Positions 45,102-53,659 of a stretch of 64,000 nucleotides of DNA are shown piece by piece. A model generated the notes under the pieces. That model was not told where the DNA came from, ran no database searches, and saw nothing but the letters and a program-made list of their open reading frames with translations. The DNA comes from Croceicoccus sp. YJ47 (lineage in GTDB: Bacteria > Pseudomonadota > Alphaproteobacteria > Sphingomonadales > Sphingomonadaceae): positions 1,414,501-1,478,500 of the forward strand of contig NZ_CP067087.1 in NCBI RefSeq assembly GCF_016745095.1. The letters are read 5' to 3'. The number at the start of each line of letters is the position of its first letter. Within the stretch, counting starts at the first letter, position 1. The position numbers were made by a program, and so were the translations under genes.

Positions 45102-45581
45102 ATGAAGGCGCTCAGCACCCAGACCCGGTCGATCAAGCCGGTAGAGGTCGAAAAGAAATGGCACATCATCGATGCGGACGGCCTCGTCGCCGGGCGCGTC
45201 GCGGTGATCATCGCCAATATCCTGCGCGGCAAGCACAAGCCGAGCTTTACCCCGCATGTCGATTGCGGCGACCACGTCATCGTGCTGAACGCGGGCAAGG
45301 TCCGCTTCACCGGCAAGAAGATGAACGACAAGGTCTATTACAAGCACACCGGCTATGCCGGCGGCATCAAGGAAACCACCCCGGCCAAGATCCTGGAAGG
45401 GCGTTTTCCCGAGCGTGTGCTCGAAAAGGCCGTGGAACGCATGATCCCGCGCGGCCCCCTCGGCCGTCAGCAGATGAAGGCGCTGCATCTCTACAACGGC
45501 ACCGAACATCCCCACGATGGTCAGCAGCCCGAGGTGATCGACGTCGCCGCCCGCAATCGCAAGAACAAGGTTAGTGCGTAA
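45102..45581 (+). CDS. rplM: 50S ribosomal protein L13
   Basis: Ribosomal protein of 159 aa, one of the earliest to assemble into the 50S subunit. The start is ATG 45102 ([13 protein letters not shown]) after GAAGGA. It has [35 protein letters not shown] and the [12 protein letters not shown] signature. The stop overlaps the rpsI ATG by one base (TAATG), giving coupled, equal production. Confidence 0.97.
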   Translation: MKALSTQTRSIKPVEVEKKWHIIDADGLVAGRVAVIIANILRGKHKPSFTPHVDCGDHVIVLNAGKVRFTGKKMNDKVYYKHTGYAGGIKETTPAKILEGRFPERVLEKAVERMIPRGPLGRQQMKALHLYNGTEHPHDGQQPEVIDVAARNRKNKVSA

Positions 45582-46105
45582 TGGCTGACAATGAAGTGAA
45601 AGACCTGTCCGATCTCAAGGATCTGACCGAAGGCACCGAGATCGCGGACACCGAAACCGCCGCGCCGACCGCGCCCGCCGCCCCGACCGCGCCGCTGCGC
45701 GAGCAGGAGCTGGACGCACAGGGCCGCGCCTACGCCACCGGCCGCCGCAAGGATGCGACCGCCCGCGTCTGGCTCAAGCCCGGCAGCGGCAAGATCACGG
45801 TCAACGGCCGCGATCAGGAAGTGTATTTCGCACGTCCCACCCTGCGTCTCGTCCTCAATCAGCCGTTCGGCGTGACCGAGCGTGAAGGCCAGTACGACGT
45901 CGTCGCCACGGTAAAGGGCGGCGGTCTTTCGGGTCAGGCCGGCGCGGTCAAGCACGGCATCGCGCAGGCGCTGTCGAAGTTCGAGCCTGCCCTGCGCAGC
46001 GCCGTCAAGGCCGAGGGTTTCCTCACCCGTGACAGCCGCGTCGTGGAGCGCAAGAAGTACGGCCGTGCGAAGGCACGCCGCAGCTTCCAGTTCTCGAAGC
46101 GCTGA
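45581..46105 (+). CDS. rpsI: 30S ribosomal protein S9 with N-terminal extension
   Basis: S9 of 174 aa. Residues 1-45 are an acidic, Ala/Pro-rich extension ([18 protein letters not shown]) seen in several alphaproteobacteria. The conserved body starts at [17 protein letters not shown] and ends in the typical [16 protein letters not shown] tail, which reaches the P-site tRNA. It is coupled to rplM and followed by a strong terminator. Confidence 0.96.
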   Translation: MADNEVKDLSDLKDLTEGTEIADTETAAPTAPAAPTAPLREQELDAQGRAYATGRRKDATARVWLKPGSGKITVNGRDQEVYFARPTLRLVLNQPFGVTEREGQYDVVATVKGGGLSGQAGAVKHGIAQALSKFEPALRSAVKAEGFLTRDSRVVERKKYGRAKARRSFQFSKR

Positions 46106-46128
46106 TCGCTCGCGCGCCATCGCAAAAG

Positions 46129-46162
46129 AAAAGGGCCTGCCATTGCGGCGGGCCCTTTTTTC
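46129..46162 (+). terminator. Rho-independent terminator of rplM-rpsI
   Basis: GGGCCTGCC (46133-46141) pairs with GGCGGGCCC (46147-46155), with one T-G pair, followed by six T. The AAAA before the stem lets it also work for the leftward gene. Confidence 0.88.
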
Positions 46163-46198
46163 ATGCGCGAGCGACGCGCGTGGCGGATCGGCCGGGCA

Positions 46199-47044
46199 TC
46201 AATGCACAGGCGGATCGACCTTGGGCACCGCATTGGCCGGCGCGACGGGTTCGTCCGGGTCGCGCGGCGGCTTCGCATTTTCCGGCACGTCGCGGATCTG
46301 CATGTCCGGGGTGGCGAACCGCTCCAGATTGCGGACATTGACGGTGAGTTCGCCCCCGTTGTAGCGCAATTCGTTGAAACTGGGCGGCGTCGAGCGCAGC
46401 CGTTGCGACAGCGTGCCCGCACCGATCATGCGCACCGGCCCGGCGTCTGTATCCTGCACCAGATCGAACGCGTCGTGCACATGTCCCGACAAGACGGCGA
46501 GCACCCCGCGCTTCGCCAGTTCGCGCAGCGCATTGTCGCCCCCATGGGTCAGCGCAGTGCCGCGCGTCCCCACCTCCACCAGCGGATGGTGACAGGTGAC
46601 GAGCGCGCGCGTGCCCGGCGGCAGGCGGTCCAGCGCGTCAAGCGTGTGCGTCAACGCCGCATCGGTGACCCACCCCTTCGACCAGTTGAGCCGCCATTGC
46701 GCCCGCGCCGCGGTTTTCAGCGGCACGATGGCCAGCCCCGCCAGATCGAGCTCCTTTTCCAGCAGGCTCTCGATCGCGCGGAACCGCTTGTAGGGGGAAA
46801 AGAACCGCTCGATCGGGTTGAAATAGGGCATGTCGTGATTGCCGACCTCGACCGTGACGGGCACATCGAGCGCGCTGATCCATTTGCACGCCGCGTCGAA
46901 TTCGCGGTGCCGCGCGCGCATGGTCAGATCGCCGGTGATGGCGACCGCATCGGGGCGCTGGCTTTCGATCTCGTCGGCGACCCAGCGCAGCGCGGCCACG
47001 TCCTCCAGCCCGAAATGAATATCGCTCAGATGAAATAGAAGCAT
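46199..47044 (-). CDS. Metallophosphoesterase (class III cyclic-nucleotide phosphodiesterase-like)
   Basis: Calcineurin-type phosphoesterase of 281 aa. The metal-binding motifs are complete: DIHFG (8-12), GDLT, GNHD, CHHP and GHVHD. Spacing resembles CpdA-type cAMP phosphodiesterases, but other phosphoesters are possible. The C-terminal tail (about 250-281) is Pro-rich (ENAKPPRDPDEPVAPANAV). It starts 22 bp after the stop of the lipid-kinase-like gene upstream and is probably cotranscribed. The rpsI terminator serves its end as well. Confidence 0.88.
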   Translation of the reverse strand: MLLFHLSDIHFGLEDVAALRWVADEIESQRPDAVAITGDLTMRARHREFDAACKWISALDVPVTVEVGNHDMPYFNPIERFFSPYKRFRAIESLLEKELDLAGLAIVPLKTAARAQWRLNWSKGWVTDAALTHTLDALDRLPPGTRALVTCHHPLVEVGTRGTALTHGGDNALRELAKRGVLAVLSGHVHDAFDLVQDTDAGPVRMIGAGTLSQRLRSTPPSFNELRYNGGELTVNVRNLERFATPDMQIRDVPENAKPPRDPDEPVAPANAVPKVDPPVH

Positions 47045-47066
47045 GGTGTTCCCTGTTGGTGGCGTG

Positions 47067-47915
47067 TCACGCGCGCTCGCCCAATATGTCGAGATCGAGC
47101 TGCCGATGCCAGAGCGTGACCGGGCTGTCCGCTTCGCAGCGTTCGCCGTCCATCATCATCGCGATCGGCGCGCCGCCCTCGGTCTCGCAATCCAGCGTGT
47201 CGACGCAGGCGAGCGTTTCGTGCGGACCCTCGCGGAAATTGCGGGCGATGACGGCGGCCCCCTGCGCAAGGAAATCGGCCAGCGTTTCGGGGCCGTACCC
47301 CTCCACCGCGAAATCGTCGACGCGTGGAACCAGCCGCACCCCCGAATAGCCAGCCGCCTTGCCCAGTGCCGGGCGCACCAGCCGGACCATCGGCCCGTTC
47401 ACGCTCTGCCCCGCGGCGTCGAGCGCGTCCTCCACGAACTTGCCGATATCGTAGCCGCGCATGTCCTCGCGCACGTCGGCCCATTTCGCGCCGGGGCCGA
47501 GCAGCATCTCCGAAAGCGCCAGCCCCTTGTCGCAGCACACGCAGCCGATGCGCCGCCGCGACAGGTTGCCGGCGGTGAATTGCGCGACGATCCGTTCCAG
47601 ATCCACGTCGGTATAGAGCCTGTGGCACAGGAGATTGGCCGTTCCGCCCGGCAGGGGGAGCAATTGCCCGTCCCACCCCTCCACATTGGTGACCGCGCCA
47701 TTGATCGTGCCGTCGCCGCCATGCACCGCCAGCGTGCCGACGCCCGCGCCTTCGAGCGCGGCGCGATCGGGCATGCCGTCTGTCTGGCAATCGAGAATCC
47801 GGTCCGGGCCGCGCCCCGAAAGCGAGAGCCGCTCGCGCAGCATTTCGATGCGGCCCTGCTGATGGCTGCCGCTGGTTCCGTTGACCAGAAGCCATAAAGG
47901 CATGTGCGAACTCAT
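47067..47915 (-). CDS. Diacylglycerol kinase-like protein
   Basis: NAD/diacylglycerol-kinase-fold protein of 282 aa. It has the nucleotide motif VHGGDGTINGAVT and LPGGTANLL, as in YegS/DgkB lipid kinases, then a beta-sandwich with MMMDGERCEADSP near the C-terminus. The start is uncertain: ATG 47915 (MSSHMPLWLL) is used; ATG 47903 and 47933 are in frame, none with a good ribosome site. Likely phosphorylates a lipid or related alcohol. Paired with the phosphoesterase 22 bp downstream. Confidence 0.8.
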   Translation of the reverse strand: MSSHMPLWLLVNGTSGSHQQGRIEMLRERLSLSGRGPDRILDCQTDGMPDRAALEGAGVGTLAVHGGDGTINGAVTNVEGWDGQLLPLPGGTANLLCHRLYTDVDLERIVAQFTAGNLSRRRIGCVCCDKGLALSEMLLGPGAKWADVREDMRGYDIGKFVEDALDAAGQSVNGPMVRLVRPALGKAAGYSGVRLVPRVDDFAVEGYGPETLADFLAQGAAVIARNFREGPHETLACVDTLDCETEGGAPIAMMMDGERCEADSPVTLWHRQLDLDILGERA

Positions 47916-47989
47916 GCCATCACAGCGCGGCATCGCCGGGCCGGTTCCCCCCTCGCCCGAATATATTGCACCCGGCATGGCCGGATCGT

Positions 47990-48256
47990 TCACACCCGCC
48001 GCGTCACGATGAGCCAGACCGCCACCGCATTCACCGCGGTATAGCCGGCATAGACCCAGCCCGCCCACATGGCCCCGGTCCCCACCATCAGCATCGCGGC
48101 GAGCAGGATCGCAAACTCGCTGCCGAGCGCGATCCGCCCGCCCAGCTTGTGCACGAACCACGGCATCCGCCCCAGCGCCGGATGCCCGCTTTCGAGGACG
48201 GCCCGCTGCATCGCGAAATTGATCATGCCGAGGAGGAAGGGAAGGATCAGCGCCAT
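47990..48256 (-). CDS. Small membrane protein of unknown function
   Basis: A protein of 88 aa with three hydrophobic segments: MALILPFLLGMINFAMQ at the N-terminus, a middle FAILLAAMLMVGTGAMWAGWVYAG and VNAVAVWLIV near the end. A short charged loop (ESGHPALGRMPWFVHKLGGR) separates the first two. I do not recognise the family. It lies upstream of the lipid-kinase-like gene with 74 bp between and may share its transcript. Confidence 0.65.
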   Translation of the reverse strand: MALILPFLLGMINFAMQRAVLESGHPALGRMPWFVHKLGGRIALGSEFAILLAAMLMVGTGAMWAGWVYAGYTAVNAVAVWLIVTRRV

Positions 48257-48515
48257 TGCGGCCGCAGCCTACGCCCATCGCGGCGATTCGCCCACCGCCG
48301 ACACGCGCTTTGGGGAGTCGCCCCAAACCCGGCCATGTCGTTTGCCGATGCCGGTCGGTCGTTCGTCGGCCATGCTCGACGCCGGACGACCCGGATGCGC
48401 CGCTGGGCGAAGGCGGCGTGCGGCGCGGCGGGCGGCGGCATAGACCGGTCTTCGTCAACAGGCACTCGCTTCTTCCGACACCTTCGCGAGGCCGTAACGA
48501 GAAGGAACCGAAACC

Positions 48516-48863
48516 ATGTTTGCACGCACTTTCAAGAAAACGTTCGCCCCCGCCCTGACCGCCGCCGCCGTGCTGGCCGCGCCGCTGATCGCGACGCCCG
48601 CCCACGCCGGCCCCTGGGTGCAGCGCGGCGACAACGTGGGCGCCACGAAAATGGTCCAGGTGAACGACCTCGACCTGTCGACCGAGGAGGGTCAGCGCAT
48701 GCTCGAAAAGCGCGTGAAGGCCGCCGCCTACGACGTGTGCCTCTACACCGTGAGCGGCATGGTCGCCACGCCGGACGAGCAGAAAGCCTGTGTCCGCATC
48801 GCGCTTCAGCGCAGCGAGGGACAGATGGCGACCGCGATCAACAACGCCCGTTACGGCGGCTGA
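48516..48863 (+). CDS. UrcA family protein
   Basis: Exported protein of 115 aa: signal peptide 1-31 (ending ATPAHA) and a mature part with KMVQVNDLDLSTEEGQRMLEKRVKAAA and two Cys (YDVCLYT and KACVRIA) that probably form a disulfide. This pattern is the UrcA family, common in Sphingomonadales and Caulobacterales; its function is unknown. GAGAAGGAACC sits before the ATG. The 259 bp upstream hold no other gene. Confidence 0.85.
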   Translation: MFARTFKKTFAPALTAAAVLAAPLIATPAHAGPWVQRGDNVGATKMVQVNDLDLSTEEGQRMLEKRVKAAAYDVCLYTVSGMVATPDEQKACVRIALQRSEGQMATAINNARYGG

Positions 48864-48892
48864 ACGCCCCAAGCATCAGCCGTCGGCGCCCG

Positions 48893-48924
48893 GCCCGGAC
48901 CAGTCCCCCGGTCCGGGCGCTTTC
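48893..48924 (+). terminator. Terminator hairpin after the UrcA-family gene
   Basis: A perfect 9-bp stem (48893-48901 with 48910-48918, loop of 8), followed by GCTTTC. GC-rich stem with a short T-run, so moderate strength. Confidence 0.55.
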
Positions 48925-48980
48925 GCGTATCGCGCGCCCGGTCGCGCATTGCGCCGGGTTATGCGCGCATCGTGCCGGGT

Positions 48981-49778
48981 TCAACGGCCCGCCATCGCCT
49001 TTACCGCCTTTAAATAGGTCCGCCCGATGCGCACCGCGCTGTCGTCGGCAAGCTCTGCACACCATACGCCCAGCCCTTCGTGGCGCAGCCCGGCGATGAA
49101 ATCGCGGCGTAATATGGTCGAGCGATGCACGCGGATGAAATCGGCAGGCGCAAGCCTTTCCTCCAGCCCGCCAATCGTTTCGAGCAGCAGATAGCTGACC
49201 TCCCCCACATGCAGGCGGACATAATCGCGCTCCGCATCGATGCGCTGCACGTCGCGTGCCGCAATGCGCAGCAATTCGGAGCGATGCGGCACCCAGAATT
49301 CGTCGATATGGTCCTGCCCCCCCACAGGATCGGAGCGGGCACCGGCTTGCGTTTCGCGCGGCCCGTCGCCGCCCCGACCATCACCGCCGCTCCCCTCCCG
49401 CCGCGAGAGGGCGCGCGTCACCGCCCGTTCCAGCCTGTCCGCCGCCACGGGTTTCAGCACGTAATCCACCGCGTCGAGGTCGAATGCCTCCACCGCAAAG
49501 CTGTCGTGCGCGGTGACGAAGATCACCGCCGGGCGAGGCGCGTCGCCCGCCGCATCGCGCGATGCAAGGGCGATGTGGCGCGCGACCGAAAGCCCGTCGA
49601 GTTCGGGCATCGTCATGTCGAGCAGGACGAGATCGGGGCGCAGCGCGTCGATCATGCGCAGGGCGGCGGCCCCGTCGGCGGCGGTGCCCACGATCCGCAG
49701 CGTCTCGATACGCGCGCAGATGACCTGCAACCGTTCGATCGCCAGAGGTTCGTCATCGACGATCAGCGTCTGCAACAT
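48981..49778 (-). CDS. LytTR-family response regulator
   Basis: Response regulator of 265 aa. The start is ATG 49778 (MLQTLIVDDEPLA). The receiver domain (1-125) has the acidic pair DDE (8-10), phospho-Asp in LVLLDMTMPE, Thr in VFVTAHD and Lys in DYVLKP. A Gly-rich linker of about 35 residues leads to a LytTR DNA-binding domain (EFWVPHRSELLRIAARDVQRIDAERDYVRLH). It starts 14 bp after the sensor kinase stop, so the two are a two-component pair. Target genes are unknown. Confidence 0.9.
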   Translation of the reverse strand: MLQTLIVDDEPLAIERLQVICARIETLRIVGTAADGAAALRMIDALRPDLVLLDMTMPELDGLSVARHIALASRDAAGDAPRPAVIFVTAHDSFAVEAFDLDAVDYVLKPVAADRLERAVTRALSRREGSGGDGRGGDGPRETQAGARSDPVGGQDHIDEFWVPHRSELLRIAARDVQRIDAERDYVRLHVGEVSYLLLETIGGLEERLAPADFIRVHRSTILRRDFIAGLRHEGLGVWCAELADDSAVRIGRTYLKAVKAMAGR

Positions 49779-49792
49779 GCGTGCCTCCCCGC

Positions 49793-51130
49793 TCACCCCT
49801 CGGCCCGCCTGCGTGCCGGACCGACCCGTTCGAGCGGCATGCGGATCACCGTGCGCCAGCCTGCGCCGGTGCTCCCGCTGACGACGGTGGCGTTTTCGCC
49901 GTACCGGATGCGGAGCCGGTTGCGGACGTTGTCCACGCCGATGCCGCACCCTTCCGCCTTGGCGCCCGTCAGCGTGTCGCCCGGCCCGTCATCCGCGATG
50001 GTGAGGACGAGCCGGCCATATTCCTCCTCCGCCGCCACGCGGATCGTGACCGGGCGGGTGAGCGGGGCGACCGCATATTTCACGCTGTTCTCGATCAACG
50101 GCTGCAGGATCATGCCCGGCACCCGCGCATCGCCAAGCGCGTCGGGCACGTCGAAAGTCGTGTGCAGCCGTTCGGGAAAGCGCACCGATTCGATGCGGAG
50201 ATAGGCGCGCTGCAATTCGATCTCCTCGGCCAGCGGCACGTCGCCCGACGGATCGCCCGACAGGCTGCGGCGGTAAAACGTGCTGATCGACTGGATCATG
50301 GTTTCGGCCTGCTGCGCCCGGTTCGTCATGACCAGCGCGGACAGCGAGTTGAGCGTGTTGAACAGGAAATGCGGGTTGACCTGATACCGGAGCGAGCGCA
50401 GCTCCGCCGCCTTCGCCGCGCGGCGATATTCGCCCTCGCGCCGTTCGGCGGTGCGCGCGTTCTGCGCCTGCGTCAGCGCGATATAAAGCGCCGCCCACGC
50501 AATCAGGAGGAAATACCGACCGAGCGCAATATCGGTGAGCTGCCGCCACATCATCTCCTCGCGGGAGAGGCTGTCGATGGTAATGGTGCCGGAGGTCGCG
50601 TCGTCGGGCATCGGCACCGCAGGCGGCGGCGGCGCACTGGTATCGCCATCGGGCAAGGCGCTCGTATCTCCATTGGGCACAGAAGGCGCCTCGGGCGGGG
50701 CGATGTCGGAGGGCGCGCGCAGGCCCGGCAGATCGACGAGCAGATTGCCCGCCTCGTCCCGGTGCATGCGCAGGCCCTGCTTTTCCGCCATGCGCGTATT
50801 CACCCGCATCTCGACATCGGCAAACACGCGCTGATTGATCACGGCGAGGAGGAGCGCCGCCGGCAATGCCGCGAACAGCGCGATGAACACGCGCAGCCCG
50901 ATCCGCCGGTCGTCGAACCCGCGCAGCACGAGCCAGAGCAGCACCGTCACCGCAATGCTCGCCAGCGACACCGCCCCGCGCAGCGCCAGCAATTCGCCCT
51001 GATACTCCAGTTCGAGCAGCCAGCCGCGCGCGGTGACGAGCGCGAAATAGCACGCCCACAGCCCCGCCATCGACAGAAGGACGGTGGGAAGCGGTACGCG
51101 GGCAGGCCCTATCGGTGCGTCGTCATCCAT
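49793..51130 (-). CDS. LytS/YpdA-type sensor histidine kinase
   Basis: Membrane kinase of 445 aa with about four hydrophobic segments in the first 130 residues and a periplasmic or linker part to about 210. The His_kinase domain begins at LRSLRYQVNPHFLFNTLNSLSALV, where the His of NPHFLFN is the phosphoacceptor, followed by a HATPase_c (LIENSVKYAVAPLTR, ADDGPG, GIGVDNVRNRL). Partner of the LytTR regulator 14 bp downstream. The signal is not evident; in other bacteria such pairs sense cell-wall state or membrane potential. Confidence 0.9.
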   Translation of the reverse strand: MDDDAPIGPARVPLPTVLLSMAGLWACYFALVTARGWLLELEYQGELLALRGAVSLASIAVTVLLWLVLRGFDDRRIGLRVFIALFAALPAALLLAVINQRVFADVEMRVNTRMAEKQGLRMHRDEAGNLLVDLPGLRAPSDIAPPEAPSVPNGDTSALPDGDTSAPPPPAVPMPDDATSGTITIDSLSREEMMWRQLTDIALGRYFLLIAWAALYIALTQAQNARTAERREGEYRRAAKAAELRSLRYQVNPHFLFNTLNSLSALVMTNRAQQAETMIQSISTFYRRSLSGDPSGDVPLAEEIELQRAYLRIESVRFPERLHTTFDVPDALGDARVPGMILQPLIENSVKYAVAPLTRPVTIRVAAEEEYGRLVLTIADDGPGDTLTGAKAEGCGIGVDNVRNRLRIRYGENATVVSGSTGAGWRTVIRMPLERVGPARRRAEG

Positions 51131-51235
51131 ACCGGCCCTTTGCTATCGCGCCCGCACGCAATAGGCCAGCGCGCGCATGTCGCCTGTCGATGCCAGTCTG
51201 TCGCCCGTCGAATGACGCGCGCGCACCATGCCGGC

Positions 51236-52762
51236 TCAACCGGCGGTGAGAAGCCCTTCCTTCGCGATCTTCTCACGCCAGACCAGCGGGGCGAGCGTGT
51301 GCACGTTCTTGCCCTCTGCATCGACGGCGACGGTGACGGGCATGTCCTCGACCCGGAATTCGTAAATCGCCTCCATGCCGAGATCCTCGAACCCGACGAC
51401 CTTCGCATCCTTGATCGCGCGGGACACGAGATAGGCCGCGCCGCCCGTCGCCATCAGATAGGCGACCTTGTGCTTTGCGATCACGTCGACGGCGCCCTGC
51501 CCGCGCTCCGCCTTGCCGATCATGGCGAGCAGGCCGAGATCGAGCATCATGTCGGTGAACTTGTCCATGCGCGTCGCGGTGGTGGGGCCGGCGGGGCCGA
51601 CCACCTCGCCCACGACCGGATCGACCGGCCCGACATAGTAGATCGCCCGGCCCTTGAATTCGACCGGCAGCTCCTCCCCGCGCTCCAGCATGTCGGCAAT
51701 ACGCTTGTGCGCCGCGTCACGCCCGGTGAGCATGTGGCCGGAAAGCAGCAGCCGGTCGCCATGTTTCCAGCTCTGCACCTCCTCCGCGCTCAGCGTGTCG
51801 AGATCGACGCGGCGCGCCGAATCGTCCGGCTTCCAGCCGACCTTGGGCCATTCGTCGAGCTTGGGCGGATCGATAAAGCTGGGCCCGCTGCCGTCCAGGG
51901 TGAAATGCGCATGGCGGGTCGCGGCGCAATTGGGGATCATCGCGACCGGCTTGCCCGCGGCGTGGCACGGCCAGTCGAGGATTTTCACGTCGAGCACGGT
52001 GGACAGCCCGCCCAGCCCCTGCGCCCCGATGCCGAGCGCGTTGACCTTGTCGAAAATCTCGATGCGCAGCTTCTCGATATCGTTCTGCGGCCCCCGCTGC
52101 TTTAGCTGCCCCATGTCGATCGGATCCATCAGCGATTGCTTCGCCAGCTTCACGCAATGTTCCGCCGTGCCGCCGATCCCGATGCCCAGCATGCCGGGCG
52201 GGCACCAGCCGGCGCCCATCTGCGGGATCATGTCGAGCACCCAGTCGACGATATTGTCGGACGGGTTCATCATCTTGAACTTGGACTTGTTCTCGCTGCC
52301 GCCGCCCTTCGCCGCGACATCGACCGACACCGTGTCGCCCGGCACCATTTCGACCGACAGCACGCACGGGGTGTTGTCCTTCGTATTGCGGCGGGTGAAG
52401 GCCGGATCGGCGAGGATCGAGGCGCGCAGCTTGTTTTCCGGGTTGTTATAGGCGCGGCGCACCCCTTCATCCACGACCTCCTGCATGCTGCGATCCGACG
52501 CGAGGCGGCAATTCTGACCCCATTTTACGAACACGTTGACGATGCCGGTGTCCTGGCAGATCGGGCGGTGCCCTTCGGCGCACATGCGGCTGTTGGTGAG
52601 GATCTGCGCGATTGCGTCCTTGGCGGCGGGGTTCGCCTCGGCATCATGCGCCTCGCCGAGCGCCTTGATGTAGTCCATCGGGTGATAGAAGCTGATGTAT
52701 TGCAGCGCGTCGGCCACGCTGTCGATCAGGTCCGCTTCCTCGATTGTCACCATCTGCGCCAT
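51236..52762 (-). CDS. fumA: Fumarate hydratase class I (iron-sulfur)
   Basis: Class I fumarase of 508 aa, catalysing fumarate to malate in the TCA cycle with a [4Fe-4S] cluster. ATG 52762 (MAQMVTIEEADL) matches homologues better than ATG 52804. The N-terminal alpha domain has ICQDTGIVNVFVKWG with a cluster Cys (C69) and MGAGWCPPGMLGIGIGG. The C-terminal beta domain carries YYVGPVDPVVGEVVGPAGPTTATRMD. Both domains are fused in one chain, unlike the split archaeal type. It stands alone, with 229 bp upstream to the divergent methyltransferase. Confidence 0.94.
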   Translation of the reverse strand: MAQMVTIEEADLIDSVADALQYISFYHPMDYIKALGEAHDAEANPAAKDAIAQILTNSRMCAEGHRPICQDTGIVNVFVKWGQNCRLASDRSMQEVVDEGVRRAYNNPENKLRASILADPAFTRRNTKDNTPCVLSVEMVPGDTVSVDVAAKGGGSENKSKFKMMNPSDNIVDWVLDMIPQMGAGWCPPGMLGIGIGGTAEHCVKLAKQSLMDPIDMGQLKQRGPQNDIEKLRIEIFDKVNALGIGAQGLGGLSTVLDVKILDWPCHAAGKPVAMIPNCAATRHAHFTLDGSGPSFIDPPKLDEWPKVGWKPDDSARRVDLDTLSAEEVQSWKHGDRLLLSGHMLTGRDAAHKRIADMLERGEELPVEFKGRAIYYVGPVDPVVGEVVGPAGPTTATRMDKFTDMMLDLGLLAMIGKAERGQGAVDVIAKHKVAYLMATGGAAYLVSRAIKDAKVVGFEDLGMEAIYEFRVEDMPVTVAVDAEGKNVHTLAPLVWREKIAKEGLLTAG

Positions 52763-52991
52763 CGTCTTGTCCCCGTCATGCGGCGCCTCGCGCCCGTTGC
52801 TCATGCCCGTTACCTGTATTCTGGCGCCTCTACCCGCCCGTCCCGCGATTGCCAAGATGGCGTGCCACATCGGGTCTTTTACCCGCGCGCGCGATCGGGT
52901 AACGCCCGCGCTCATCGGGCGATTGCATGACTGTATTATTGTGCTAAGACAGTGCCCGAACCGGATCCTTTTGCGAAAGAAGAGAATCACC

Positions 52992-53657
52992 ATGGCGACC
53001 GCCCCCGCCGACACCGTCACTCCCCAAGATTTCGCCCGCGCCCGCCGCGCCATGATCGACAGCCAGCTTCGCCCCAGCGGCATTACCGCCGACTGGCTGC
53101 TCGACGCGATGGGCACCGCCCCGCGTGAGGATTACGTCGCCGCCGACCTGCGTTCCGTCGCCTATATGGACCGGTCGCTGCCGCTGGGCGAAGGGCGCGC
53201 GATGTCCTCCCCCTTTGCGCAGGCGCGACTGTTGCAGGAGGCACGCCCGCGCGATGACGACCGCGCGCTTCTGATCGCGGGCGGGACCGGCTATCTCGCC
53301 GCGCTGCTCGGCCCGCGTGTCGCAACGCTCGACGTGGTCGAACCCGATGCCCGCCTGTCGGGCGCCTGTCCGCACAACGGGCGCGGCAACTGGCACAATG
53401 CCCCGCTTGAAAACGGGCTGCCCGATGGCGCCCCCTACGACCTCATCGTGATCGACGGCGCGGTCGAGGCACTTCCCGCCGATTTCGCGAATCAGCTGGG
53501 CGATAATGGCCGCATCGTCATGGGCACCGTGACCCGCGGCGTGACGCGGATCGCGATCGGCCGCAAATCCGGCGATGCCATCGCGGTACAGCCGCTCGCC
53601 GAAATGGGCTTTCCGATTCTCTCCGCCTTCGCGAAACCGAAAAGCTGGAGCTTCTAA
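52992..53657 (+). CDS. Protein-L-isoaspartate O-methyltransferase-like protein
   Basis: SAM-dependent methyltransferase fold of 221 aa. The start is ATG 52992 (MATAPADTVTPQDF) after a GAAGAGAA site. It has MIDSQLRPSGI and SSPFAQARLLQEA, with LLIAGGTGYLAALLG as the SAM loop, and DLIVIDGAVEALP. The family signature is somewhat degenerate, so activity as a true Pcm is not certain. It lies 2 bp before tolC, an arrangement repeated in many alphaproteobacteria, so the pair is one operon. Confidence 0.87.
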   Translation: MATAPADTVTPQDFARARRAMIDSQLRPSGITADWLLDAMGTAPREDYVAADLRSVAYMDRSLPLGEGRAMSSPFAQARLLQEARPRDDDRALLIAGGTGYLAALLGPRVATLDVVEPDARLSGACPHNGRGNWHNAPLENGLPDGAPYDLIVIDGAVEALPADFANQLGDNGRIVMGTVTRGVTRIAIGRKSGDAIAVQPLAEMGFPILSAFAKPKSWSF

Positions 53658-53659
53658 CC